From assembly GCF_049852125.1 (NCBI RefSeq), contig NZ_CP187532.1, positions 1,178,001 through 1,242,000 on the forward strand: a stretch of 64,000 bases of DNA. The letters run 5' to 3'. Shown here one piece after another: positions 34,834 through 42,530 of the stretch (position 1 is its first letter; each line of letters starts with the position of its first letter). The DNA is from Senimuribacter sp049852125 (GTDB lineage Bacteria; Bacillota; Clostridia; Peptostreptococcales; Anaerovoracaceae). The notes below the pieces were generated by a model. That model searched no databases and was not told the DNA's origin. It was given only the letters and a program-made list of their open reading frames with translations. A program made the translations under genes and the position numbers.

Positions 34834-36251
34834 AGGCTTATATGAGTAAAGCGTTGAAACAGGAAGAACATCCGGGTAGTGAGATGGATCGCTTTCAGAG
34901 AGTTTGCCGCATCGTTGCATCGGAGTTTGACAAGGAGTGGAATGAGACGGACGACGCAGCAAAGAACAGAAAGCTGGAAAAGGAAAAAAAGGCGATTATG
35001 GGCGCGGAAGAAGAAATGACATATTATAAAGAAAGGATCAGGGAGATTTTATTGGAAAGGAAATTATCAGAGGAATGGCATCCTCCGTGGTATCCTAATC
35101 TCTTTGAAGGAATCTTTGCTGAATTGTACGGTTTGGCCGGACTGGCTCCATGGGCATATGACATGGATGAAAAATATCAATTTTCATCCTCAGCAAAGCT
35201 AATCGGAGACAGACTTTATTGTCTTATCGACGGCAAGTCACAGCTGCAACCGCAGAGGATTGACAAACGGCGCAGAGAACAGTTGAAGCGAACCCTGCTT
35301 CTGGCGACGCCTTATGAGCGGCTAGAGTATGGATTTCACGAAGTCTATCTTCATAACGGCATTCGTATTACAATATATTCCGGTGATCGCACCAAGGAGG
35401 ATCAGGACATTATGGTATTCCGAAAGTATATCTTTCAAAATTTGACTTTTCAGCATTTGGCGAAGAAAGGCACGATACCGGTTGAGGCGATTCCCCTGTT
35501 TCTTAAGATGATTGATATCGGCTTCAACGTATTGTTTACAGGTCAGGTGCGTTCCGGTAAGACAACCTTTTTGCAAATTTGGCAGAGATACGAGGACAGT
35601 ACGTTGGAGGGATTAGCTATTGCGACAGATCCTGAGACGCCGTGGCATAAAATTATGCCGGAAGCGCCTATCATGCAATTGGTTGCTGACGGAGAAAAAT
35701 TATCCTCTATAACGAAATCCTTGCTGCGTGGAGACAATGATTATATCCTCCTGGAGGAAATGAGAGATGCCGCAGCCTTTCGGCTTGCTCTGGACATTAC
35801 TTCTACAGGAACTGTACGCAGTAAAGCGACTGTCCACGATCAGGATGGTATCAATGTACCTTATAAGATGGCGTCTAAGATAAGAGAAGTATACGGAGGC
35901 GACAGTAAGGCGTTGATCGCGCAGGTATATAAGAATTTTGATTATGCTATAGAGCTGACGCAAATGCCGGAAGATAAATCGCGAAAAATCATGAAAGGCA
36001 TTGTTGAGTATTCCTATGACAGCAGTTTGGATCAGGTAATGGCCAGGCGTGTATGCGTTTATGATTTTGCGGCAGGAAAGTGGCTGTGGAATGAGGAAGG
36101 GGGAGGTTGTAAATGTAAAAAATATCCGGAACAGAGAGATAAAATTTTAGAAATGTCAACGATGCTGATGGCGCTGAGCCAGAACGGTAAACTGGAAACA
36201 GATAGGGTTGTGTATCCATCATATTATAATGCTGGATGCGGAAAGGGGTAG
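34806..36251 (+). CDS. CpaF/TadA-like secretion ATPase
   Basis: 481 residues; GGAGGAG is the ribosome binding site. A helical N-terminal part, then the type II/IV secretion ATPase core: Walker A FTGQVRSGKTTF, Asp-box and Walker B DYILLEEMRD, and SKATVHDQDG, where His-Asp lies in the position of the usual AT(T)H(A) motif. It would power pilin assembly. The C-terminus has a Cys cluster (GGGCKCKKYP) unusual for the family. Partner genes follow directly. Confidence 0.8.
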   Translation: MEAEKEFCLEAYMSKALKQEEHPGSEMDRFQRVCRIVASEFDKEWNETDDAAKNRKLEKEKKAIMGAEEEMTYYKERIREILLERKLSEEWHPPWYPNLFEGIFAELYGLAGLAPWAYDMDEKYQFSSSAKLIGDRLYCLIDGKSQLQPQRIDKRRREQLKRTLLLATPYERLEYGFHEVYLHNGIRITIYSGDRTKEDQDIMVFRKYIFQNLTFQHLAKKGTIPVEAIPLFLKMIDIGFNVLFTGQVRSGKTTFLQIWQRYEDSTLEGLAIATDPETPWHKIMPEAPIMQLVADGEKLSSITKSLLRGDNDYILLEEMRDAAAFRLALDITSTGTVRSKATVHDQDGINVPYKMASKIREVYGGDSKALIAQVYKNFDYAIELTQMPEDKSRKIMKGIVEYSYDSSLDQVMARRVCVYDFAAGKWLWNEEGGGCKCKKYPEQRDKILEMSTMLMALSQNGKLETDRVVYPSYYNAGCGKG

Positions 36252-36256
36252 ACAGC

Positions 36257-37207
36257 ATGGATGTGGCAATGTTGATTTATATTATGTACTTTTGCGGCGT
36301 AGCCCTTTGGCAGTATGGATCTCTAGACGGATTTTGCAGCATAATTCGGAACAGACTGTCGATTAGACGCAGTTTGAAAGCATTGACAGACGACAGGGAA
36401 TTGAAAGTGAGGAATTCCTGGTGTATGCATTTAAAGCTGCTGATAGAAGGCGCAGATGCACAGCGCTTTTTTTCTACGCCGGAGCAGCTGCAAATTATCA
36501 GCTGCATCTGTGGTTTTGGAGCGGCCGTAGCTGCAGCTATGGTGGAAGACACGGCTATGGCCATAATCTGTGGCGCTTTTGCCGCTGCAATGCCCTATTG
36601 TATCTTGCAGGCCAGGTTATACGGAAGGCGAGTGGCGCGATCCAGAGAAGGAGACATCTTAGTGCAGGAAATTTTGAATAACTATAAGATATACGATTAC
36701 AACATGAAAGAGGCTATTGAAGTGACTGCAGCATCGATGGAGGAAGCGCCTCAGGTGCGCAGACTAATTCTCCAATTGGCAAAGGGCCTGCAGCGAGCAG
36801 TGACCAAAGAGGAGGTAGAAGGACTTTTGTCGGTATTTCGTTATTCTTTAGATACGGCTTGGGGCAATGTTTTGGCTGTCAATATTTTCTTTAGCTATAT
36901 GTATGGTATTAGAGTAGATACGGCTATGGAAGATCTGTTGGCAGGGATTGTAAAGAGTCGCCAGGTGGTGGAGTATGGAAAGAGAGAAAATAATGAGGCG
37001 CGATTGATACTAAAATATCTGGCGCCAATTAGTTTTCTGCTCTCTATAGTCGGAGCCTGCCGTTATTTTGACTTTACACTGGCAAAGTTTCTGTATTATC
37101 AGTTGGGAACGGCGCTGGGACTGAAATGGTTGATAATCATGCTTATGCTGTATGGAATAGGAGTTCTGATTAGTGTTTTTTTCTCCAGGGAGAAAATGGA
37201 TATATGA
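36257..37207 (+). CDS. TadB-like membrane protein
   Basis: 316 residues from ATG 36257. A short N-terminal helix, two helices around residues 75-120, a cytosolic stretch (QEILNNYKIYDYNMKEAIE) and two C-terminal helices. The arrangement, size and place between the CpaF-like ATPase and a second membrane protein fit the TadB/T2SSF platform family. Sequence is divergent, so the call rests partly on context. Confidence 0.6.
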   Translation: MDVAMLIYIMYFCGVALWQYGSLDGFCSIIRNRLSIRRSLKALTDDRELKVRNSWCMHLKLLIEGADAQRFFSTPEQLQIISCICGFGAAVAAAMVEDTAMAIICGAFAAAMPYCILQARLYGRRVARSREGDILVQEILNNYKIYDYNMKEAIEVTAASMEEAPQVRRLILQLAKGLQRAVTKEEVEGLLSVFRYSLDTAWGNVLAVNIFFSYMYGIRVDTAMEDLLAGIVKSRQVVEYGKRENNEARLILKYLAPISFLLSIVGACRYFDFTLAKFLYYQLGTALGLKWLIIMLMLYGIGVLISVFFSREKMDI

Positions 37208-37232
37208 ATAGAAATAATAAGGAGGAAACGTT

Positions 37233-37832
37233 ATGAAAATACGTACGACCTTGCGATTTCGTTTACTCCGCCTTGCAGGCTATGGCAGACATATGCCGCT
37301 GATACGTCTCACGGCAACAGAGAAAGGCGGAAAGAGGCTAGAAGCTTTCTGGAAAAAGCTGCAGAGGGATAGGCTAGAGCGTGAAATCTTTAACAGCTGC
37401 ATAGTATTGAAAAATCTGTCCATTGTGCATCAGGGACAGCCTATGTCCTGCGATTTTATCCTGGAGCAGTTGATGGAATGCAGTCGGCCGCTGAGCAATG
37501 TTTATGCTGATATGTTGTCACTTTACCGGAATGGAGGAGGTGACGATGCTTTCGATATTCTTTATGAAAAGGTACCGGTGAAGGCAGCAAAGCATTTTTC
37601 TTTCATCCTATCGAGAATTGATAAACTTGATCCGGCGGAATTGATCAGTCAGATGACGGCGTTTGAGGAAACATTTGCAGCCGAAAGGGTAACCAGGGGC
37701 ATGCGGAGAGCGGAACAGAGGAGCCTGATTACTACGGTAGCTGCAACAGCTACCGTTTTCGCGATCCTATTAAATTTTACTGTTGTAGTTGTATTTATGG
37801 ATGCCATGCGCCTGTTGGGCAGGGCATTTTGA
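37233..37832 (+). CDS. TadC-like membrane protein, short
   Basis: 199 residues, AAGGAGG ribosome binding site. The basic N-terminus, a helical middle (FNSCIVLKNLSIVHQGQ, FDILYEKVPVKAA) resembling the T2SSF cytosolic domain, and one C-terminal membrane segment (TTVAATATVFAILLNFTVVVVF). Usual TadC proteins are ~300 residues with several helices, so this is reduced. Call depends on context. Confidence 0.5.
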   Translation: MKIRTTLRFRLLRLAGYGRHMPLIRLTATEKGGKRLEAFWKKLQRDRLEREIFNSCIVLKNLSIVHQGQPMSCDFILEQLMECSRPLSNVYADMLSLYRNGGGDDAFDILYEKVPVKAAKHFSFILSRIDKLDPAELISQMTAFEETFAAERVTRGMRRAEQRSLITTVAATATVFAILLNFTVVVVFMDAMRLLGRAF

Positions 37833-37854
37833 AATTAGAGTGAGAGGTGAAAAC

Positions 37855-38013
37855 ATGAAAAATCTTATTATCATTATCGGAACAATCCTGCTGGGAGTAA
37901 TCATTGTCAACACCATGGTTCTGGGCGACAGTGACACATCGCTGCAGGGAGCGGCGCAGAATTTAGTTGAGAATGGAATAGAGAGTATCGATTCTATGAC
38001 GATTGGAGAATAG
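37855..38013 (+). CDS. Small membrane protein, pilin-like candidate 1 (52 aa)
   Basis: 52 residues from ATG 37855, preceded by GAGAGGTG. Begins MKNLIIIIGTILLGVIIV, a hydrophobic helix starting at residue 4, then an acidic, Ser/Gln/Asn-rich tail ending DSMTIGE. It resembles the next protein (MKDLIIIVGTILLA). Flp pilins are of this size, but the Gly-(X)4-Glu prepilin peptidase site is missing, so processing must differ or be absent. May be the structural subunit. Confidence 0.6.
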   Translation: MKNLIIIIGTILLGVIIVNTMVLGDSDTSLQGAAQNLVENGIESIDSMTIGE

Positions 38014-38015
38014 AG

Positions 38016-38159
38016 ATGAAGGATTTAATCATAATTGTGGGAACAATTTTATTGGCCTGTATTCTTTTCTCTATGATCGCAGGCGATAAGGATAGTTTGA
38101 AAAGTGCGTCAGGCAAGTGGTTTGAGAAGTCCATAGAAAGAATGTATCAGGAGCGGTAA
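38016..38159 (+). CDS. Small membrane protein, pilin-like candidate 2 (47 aa)
   Basis: 47 residues, ATG at 38016 two bases after the previous stop, with GGAGAATAGAG as ribosome binding site. MKDLIIIVGTILLACILF then AGDKDSLKSASGKWFEKSIERMYQER. It shares the first 13 residues almost exactly with candidate 1 and looks like a tandem duplicate with a basic instead of acidic tail. Too short to be found by most gene callers. Confidence 0.6.
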   Translation: MKDLIIIVGTILLACILFSMIAGDKDSLKSASGKWFEKSIERMYQER

Positions 38160-38165
38160 CGGAAT

Positions 38166-38567
38166 ATGAAAAATTTGATTACGGCTATGGCTTGTATAAT
38201 GGTGCTGCTTGTGATTATTTTGCAGTTTACACAGAGTCAGACGATATATAATCGCCTTATGGCAGCAGATCAGGCGGTGAATTGTTTTCGGGAAATGATT
38301 CGGGAGGAGGGGTGCGTTTCAGAAAAAGAAAAAGTATGGCTGCAAAATGAACTAGGAAAGATTTTGCACTGCAAAGCTGATCAGGTACAGGTCAATGGAA
38401 CAGGTCATCCTCTGCATCGGGGAGAACTCATTAGCTATCACGTTAAAGCGCCTGTTTCGCGGGTTATTCTGATGCCGGGGTTTTGGAATATTGATCAAGA
38501 AAATAATTCCTTTGATTATGAACTAAATCAGTATGCTGTCAGTACATATCCAGGGAGGTCAGAATGA
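38166..38567 (+). CDS. TadE-like pseudopilin candidate (133 aa)
   Basis: 133 residues starting MKNLITAMACIMVLLVIILQF, then a ~110-residue extracytoplasmic domain with two cysteines (NCFRE, EEGCVSEK) and a third HCKAD. It shares the MKNLI start with its three neighbours. Place and shape match the minor pilins TadE/TadF. Overlaps the following start by 4 bp (ATGA). Confidence 0.55.
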   Translation: MKNLITAMACIMVLLVIILQFTQSQTIYNRLMAADQAVNCFREMIREEGCVSEKEKVWLQNELGKILHCKADQVQVNGTGHPLHRGELISYHVKAPVSRVILMPGFWNIDQENNSFDYELNQYAVSTYPGRSE

Positions 38568-38935
38568 AGAATTTGATTATTACGATGAGCGCTGTGATCT
38601 TCATCTTCACTTCTATGGGCTGGCAGCGTCAGTTGAATACAGCTGTCTGGCATCAACAAATGCTGCAGACGGCTGCTGACGAGGCAGCGGCGGCAGTCGT
38701 TATCAGTCTGGGTGATCAGGGTATTATTGCGCAAAACGCCGATGCAGACCAAAAAGCGCATGTAATAGCAAAAAAAATGGTACAAATGAACTTGGTGGTG
38801 CATGGAGGTGATAAGACAGAACTGGAGGTCAATGTGAGCATTGTGGAGGATGACATACAGCTATCCCATGTTGTGGTTACAGTACAGTATAAAGGCTTGC
38901 AGGTGGAGGCAAGCCGTATGTGTGGGATCTATTGA
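38564..38935 (+). CDS. TadE/TadG-like pseudopilin candidate (123 aa)
   Basis: 123 residues. MKNLIITMSAVIFIFTSMGW, then MLQTAADEAAAAVVISLGDQ, which resembles the post-helix segment of TadE/TadG proteins, and a beta-rich C-terminus. The translation start overlaps the upstream stop (ATGA). Last gene of the Tad-like locus; a promoter for the deformylase overlaps its end. Confidence 0.55.
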   Translation: MKNLIITMSAVIFIFTSMGWQRQLNTAVWHQQMLQTAADEAAAAVVISLGDQGIIAQNADADQKAHVIAKKMVQMNLVVHGGDKTELEVNVSIVEDDIQLSHVVVTVQYKGLQVEASRMCGIY

Positions 38936-38960
38936 AATGACGCAGCGCTTATAGTATAAT
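38932..38960 (+). promoter_or_regulatory. Promoter of the deformylase gene
   Basis: TTGAAA (38932-38937, across the stop codon of the upstream gene), 17-bp spacer, TATAAT (38955-38960). Confidence 0.85.
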
Positions 38961-39020
38961 ATGGATAATAAACTGCGTTATGTGAATGTTGCTGCACAGA
39001 ACAAAGAAAGAGGTGATATC

Positions 39021-39515
39021 ATGATAAAGGATATTCTGAAGCTTGGAAATCCACAGCTTTACGTAGTCTGTACAGAATATAATAAAGAGAACATTAAAGA
39101 AATCGAAGAAGTTGTTCACGACCTGCACGATACGATGATGGAGTATAAAAGGGTATATGGTGCGGGCCGCGCCATTGCAGCGCCTCAGATCGGTGTTCAG
39201 AAAAGATTGTTATACATGTATGTTGACAAGCCGGTAGTATTTATTAATCCAGTATTACACTTTCCCGGCGATGAAAAAATGATCGTTATGGATGACTGCA
39301 TGTCCTTTCCGGGCCTGTTAGTTAAGGTTGAACGATATCATGAGTGTGAGATTGAATACTTTGATATGGAGTGGAAAAGAAAGAAAATGCAGTTATCTGG
39401 TGATCTCGCAGAACTGATTCAACATGAATATGATCATTTGGATGGTATACTGGCTACAATGCGCGCTATAGATAGGAAATCTTTCTTTTATGGCGATATC
39501 AATGACTACAGATAA
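39021..39515 (+). CDS. def: Peptide deformylase, divergent
   Basis: 164 residues from ATG 39021; the earlier ATG 38961 would lie before the predicted transcription start. Motif 1 GAGRAIAAPQIG, motif 2 MDDCMSFPG (normally EGCLS, metal Cys kept), motif 3 QHEYDHLDG with both histidines and Glu. It removes formyl groups from nascent proteins. The altered motif 2 and the insert near DLHDTMMEYKRVYG suggest a paralogue with changed specificity; it may not be the housekeeping copy. Confidence 0.85.
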   Translation: MIKDILKLGNPQLYVVCTEYNKENIKEIEEVVHDLHDTMMEYKRVYGAGRAIAAPQIGVQKRLLYMYVDKPVVFINPVLHFPGDEKMIVMDDCMSFPGLLVKVERYHECEIEYFDMEWKRKKMQLSGDLAELIQHEYDHLDGILATMRAIDRKSFFYGDINDYR

Positions 39516-39552
39516 AAATAATTGAGAAAAATATCACAAAATTTTTAACAAG

Positions 39553-39592
39553 GACTGCTTTACGTGTTTGCTGCACGAGGAGCAGTCTTTTC
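39553..39592 (+). terminator. Rho-independent terminator after the deformylase gene
   Basis: GACTGCT (39553-39559) with AGCAGTC (39581-39587); an internal CGTG/CACG pair extends it; TTTTC follows. Confidence 0.8.
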
Positions 39593-39625
39593 ATATATTT
39601 ATCGGGAATATGAAAAGGAGAGAAG

Positions 39626-40483
39626 ATGAAGAATTATGAAGATTTTAAAGCCGTCCTGGAAACAGAAATGCTGCACTATCTGCCTGAACAGTTCAAAAAT
39701 TATCGGGTGCAAACGGAATATGTGCCCAAAGTTAATGGATTTTTGGACGCACTGAGTATTATGCCGCCAGAAGGTTGCGGCGCTGCGCCTACACTGTATT
39801 TTGCAGATCTATATGCATATTATTTGAAATGTCAGAGCATGGAGCAGGTGTTGTGTTGTGCTGCTAAAGTGTATTTGCGTGGTATGAATTATTTAGACGA
39901 AGTGAATCTGGAGAGGCAGTTAGAGGAAGAACCTCCGCAAATTGTTTATAGTTTGGTTGGCGCGTCGATAAATCAGGAGCTTGCAGAGATCGTACCATAC
40001 AGGTTATATTTGGATATGATGATAATTTATCGATTGATGACGGAAGACGGACAGGGAGGCTTTAACAGTGCGATTATTTCTAATGATATTATGGAGGAAC
40101 TTCAGATGACTGAAGATGAACTGTATACGATAGCAGCAGAGAATACGCCGAAGCTAATGCCTTTGAGTATACGGAAAATTGAAGATGCTTTTTATTGTAT
40201 GAGTAATCAGTATAATCGATTGGGAGCGGCAAGCATTCTTTACGAAGATGGTTTGAGAAAAATGGCAGATTTTCTGGAAGACGATCTATATATTTTGCCT
40301 GCGTCGATTCATGAAGTATTTCTCATGCCGGCCAGTGAATGCAACCTGAGGATACTGGGACAGGCTGTAAGAACTGCCAACCGGGAGATTGTTCAGAAAA
40401 GCGAAGTATTGACAGACAGCGTTTACTATTACAATTGGCTGTCAGATGAAGTGGAAATAGCGTCAGAGCGTAAAATTAACTGA
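39626..40483 (+). CDS. DUF5688 family protein
   Basis: 285 residues, soluble, acidic. Pattern of the DUF5688 group from Lachnospiraceae-type Clostridia: N-terminal helix FKAVLETEMLHYLP, then TLYFADLYAYYLKC, GASINQELAEIVPYRLYLDM and a C-terminal DDLYILPASIHEVFLMPAS. No enzymatic motif is known; these proteins are often multi-copy. GAAAAGGAGAG is the ribosome binding site. Recognition is from memory of family pattern. Confidence 0.7.
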   Translation: MKNYEDFKAVLETEMLHYLPEQFKNYRVQTEYVPKVNGFLDALSIMPPEGCGAAPTLYFADLYAYYLKCQSMEQVLCCAAKVYLRGMNYLDEVNLERQLEEEPPQIVYSLVGASINQELAEIVPYRLYLDMMIIYRLMTEDGQGGFNSAIISNDIMEELQMTEDELYTIAAENTPKLMPLSIRKIEDAFYCMSNQYNRLGAASILYEDGLRKMADFLEDDLYILPASIHEVFLMPASECNLRILGQAVRTANREIVQKSEVLTDSVYYYNWLSDEVEIASERKIN

Positions 40484-40508
40484 ATGGCGCTGCATTGAAA
40501 TATAAACT

Positions 40509-40553
40509 AAAAAAAGTCGCGAATCATAATGAGGTGATTCGCGGCTTCTTTTG
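40509..40553. terminator. Bidirectional terminator
   Basis: GTCGCGAATCA (40516-40526) and TGATTCGCGGC (40535-40545), A-rich 5' and T-rich 3' flanks. Serves both the DUF5688 gene and the convergent DUF134 gene. Confidence 0.85.
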
Positions 40554-40563
40554 CACAATAAAA

Positions 40564-41310
40564 TTATTCGTGGCATTTGCCGTTGCCGCAGCTGTGACCT
40601 TCTTCATGATGGTGGCAGGAATGACCCTCTCCGTGACCATGATGATCGCAAGTGGCGCTTTCATTATATTGAAGTGTTCCGGCAAGCAAAGACTCTACAG
40701 CAGCGTCTGCGTCGCCGGAGACGCCGGCAAAGAGACGGATGCCGATTTGCGCCAGAGCTGTTTGCGCACCGCCGCCGATACCGCCGCAGATAAGCATTTC
40801 AGCTCCTAAATTCTGCAGAAAACCGGCAAGGGCACCGTGTCCGCTGCCTGCAGCGTTAACTACTTCAGAGGAAATAATTTTTCCATCTTCTACCGAATAA
40901 ACTTTGAAATTTTGACAATGTCCAAAATGCTGGAAAATCTGCCCATTGTCATAAGTGACTGCAATTTTCATATTTGTGTTCTCCTTTTCAATAGATGCTG
41001 TTTTTTTATGCTCATGAGAGAAGTCGTAACTTCCGCCTTCGATGAGAAGCTGCTTTTCATTAACCAGAGCATCAGCGACCTTGAAGCGTGCGGCTTCGTA
41101 GATACCAGTAATCGTAGGACGGGATACTTCCATGCGTGCGGCGCATTCTTCCTGAGTTAATTTCAGATAATCAATGAGGCGGAGCGTTTCATATTCTTCC
41201 ACGGTCATGATGACCTGTCCGCAGCATTGACCCTGCTTGCATCCCAGAGGAACAAAGCCCTCACTGCCGGGTAAAGCGCTTACGATACGGTTTTTACGAG
41301 GTCTTGCCAT
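40564..41310 (-). CDS. DUF134 HTH / NifX-type fusion with His-Cys-rich tail
   Basis: 248 residues from ATG 41310 (GAAAGGAGA upstream). Residues 1-95 form a DUF134 helix-turn-helix domain (MARPRKNRIV, GCKQGQCCG, LTQEECAARMEVSRPTITG). Residues ~113-215 form a dinitrogenase iron-molybdenum cofactor-type domain (MKIAVTYDNGQIFQHFGHC, LICGGIGGGAQTAL). The tail is HHGHGEGHSCHHHEEGHSC, a metal-binding region. No nitrogenase genes are seen, so a metal-responsive regulator is more likely. Two operator arms flank its promoter. Confidence 0.85.
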   Translation of the reverse strand: MARPRKNRIVSALPGSEGFVPLGCKQGQCCGQVIMTVEEYETLRLIDYLKLTQEECAARMEVSRPTITGIYEAARFKVADALVNEKQLLIEGGSYDFSHEHKKTASIEKENTNMKIAVTYDNGQIFQHFGHCQNFKVYSVEDGKIISSEVVNAAGSGHGALAGFLQNLGAEMLICGGIGGGAQTALAQIGIRLFAGVSGDADAAVESLLAGTLQYNESATCDHHGHGEGHSCHHHEEGHSCGNGKCHE

Positions 41311-41326
41311 TACGACATCTCCTTTC

Positions 41327-41373
41327 TTGACATATGTTAATAATAGTATACGGCAGTTTTGAACATATGTCAA
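41327..41373. promoter_or_regulatory. Paired operator: perfect 12-bp inverted repeats
   Basis: TTGACATATGTT (41327-41338) and AACATATGTCAA (41362-41373), centre distance 35 bp. The distal arm covers the -35 box and the proximal arm begins at the transcription start of the DUF134-NifX gene. Each arm also contains the palindrome ACATATGT. Likely the binding site of the DUF134 protein itself. Confidence 0.7.
41345..41373 (-). promoter_or_regulatory. Promoter of the DUF134-NifX gene
   Basis: Reverse strand TTGACA (41373-41368), 17-bp spacer, TATACT (41350-41345). A near-consensus SigA promoter, with transcription starting near 41338. Confidence 0.88.
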
Positions 41374-41452
41374 GAATAAAAAAGAATTTTTAAAAAAACA
41401 TAAAATACTAGACGATTTTATGATATTCTACAAAAAAAAAAATGAGAGATGA

Positions 41453-41461
41453 TGCTATACT
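41453..41461 (+). promoter_or_regulatory. Extended -10 promoter of the OCD-like gene
   Basis: TGC-TATACT (41453-41461) with an A-rich stretch at -35. Confidence 0.5.
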
Positions 41462-41494
41462 GATGATACAAAAGAAAAGGAGAGGATAGACGCA

Positions 41495-42511
41495 ATGTTT
41501 CAGTTGAAAGTTTTAAGCAGAGAAGTAACAGAGCAGGTTCTGCAGATGCCGGAGGTTATCAGCACGGTAGAAGAAGTTTATCGATTGAAAGCACAGGGGG
41601 ATACCACTGTATTTCCATTAGTATTTCATGAATTCGAACCTGGTGTTGCCGATATGGATATTAAATCCGGATGGCTAAAGGGCAGTGACATTTTCGGTTT
41701 GAAAGTAGTGTCCTGGTTTGGAGAAAATACAAAGAAAGAATTGCCGGCGTTGATTGGCACAATTCTGGTTATGGATGCTAAAACCGGTGCTCCGCAGGGA
41801 ATTCTGGACGGCAGTCATATTACAGGTATCAGAACCGGCGCAGCGGGTGCAATCGGAGCGAAGCTGCTGGCACGACCAGACGCGAAAAATTTGCTTGTAG
41901 TGGGCGCGGGGCATGTAGCAACCTTTCAGATTGCGGCCATGCTGACACTCTTTACGGAGTTGGAAAATATCAGAGTTTATGATGGCTTAAGTCAGGAAAA
42001 TGCAGAACGTTTTGCAACATCTATGCCTCAGGTTTTGCGGGATAGCTTTCATATAGATTCAGGACAGGTAGCATTCCAGGCAGTAAAGGATCTGGCCGCA
42101 GATACCGCAAACAGTGATATTATCATTACGGTCACGCCTTCTCATGAACCGATCATTATGAAGGAGTGGGTAAAGCCGGGAACGCATTTTAGCTGCATTG
42201 GAAGCGATATGAGCGGTAAAGAAGAAATTGATCCTCAGATATTTGCAGACGCCAGAGTGTTTACAGATGATACGCCACAGTGTATCAACGTGGGTGAGAT
42301 TGAACTTCCAATAAAGCAAGGCATCTTACGGAAAGAGGATATCGCTGGGGAGATTGGTGAGATTTTGACAGGACAGACAGCAGGCAGACAGAACGATGAG
42401 CAGATTACAGTTTTTGATGCAACCGGTACGGCTCTTTTGGATTTGTTAACTGCGAAATTAGCGCTGAAAAAAGCCAGCGAGTTAGATTTGGGAGAAACAG
42501 TAAATTTATAA
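41495..42511 (+). CDS. Ornithine cyclodeaminase / mu-crystallin family protein
   Basis: 338 residues. NAD-binding LLVVGAGHVATFQIA and the substrate side DGSHITGIRTGAAGAIGAK; SDIIITVTPSHEP and GSDMSGKEEID are family typical. Relatives deaminate ornithine or reduce imines; one clostridial branch is annotated as tyramine oxidase subunit B and this sequence resembles it (from memory). 19 bp before the aminotransferase gene. Confidence 0.85.
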   Translation: MFQLKVLSREVTEQVLQMPEVISTVEEVYRLKAQGDTTVFPLVFHEFEPGVADMDIKSGWLKGSDIFGLKVVSWFGENTKKELPALIGTILVMDAKTGAPQGILDGSHITGIRTGAAGAIGAKLLARPDAKNLLVVGAGHVATFQIAAMLTLFTELENIRVYDGLSQENAERFATSMPQVLRDSFHIDSGQVAFQAVKDLAADTANSDIIITVTPSHEPIIMKEWVKPGTHFSCIGSDMSGKEEIDPQIFADARVFTDDTPQCINVGEIELPIKQGILRKEDIAGEIGEILTGQTAGRQNDEQITVFDATGTALLDLLTAKLALKKASELDLGETVNL

Positions 42512-42530
42512 GGAAAGGAAGATAATCAGT

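Noticed and set aside
41361..41372. LexA box upstream of the DUF134 gene
   Set aside because: GAACATATGTCA breaks the required GTTC half and is part of a longer perfect repeat pair specific to that promoter.
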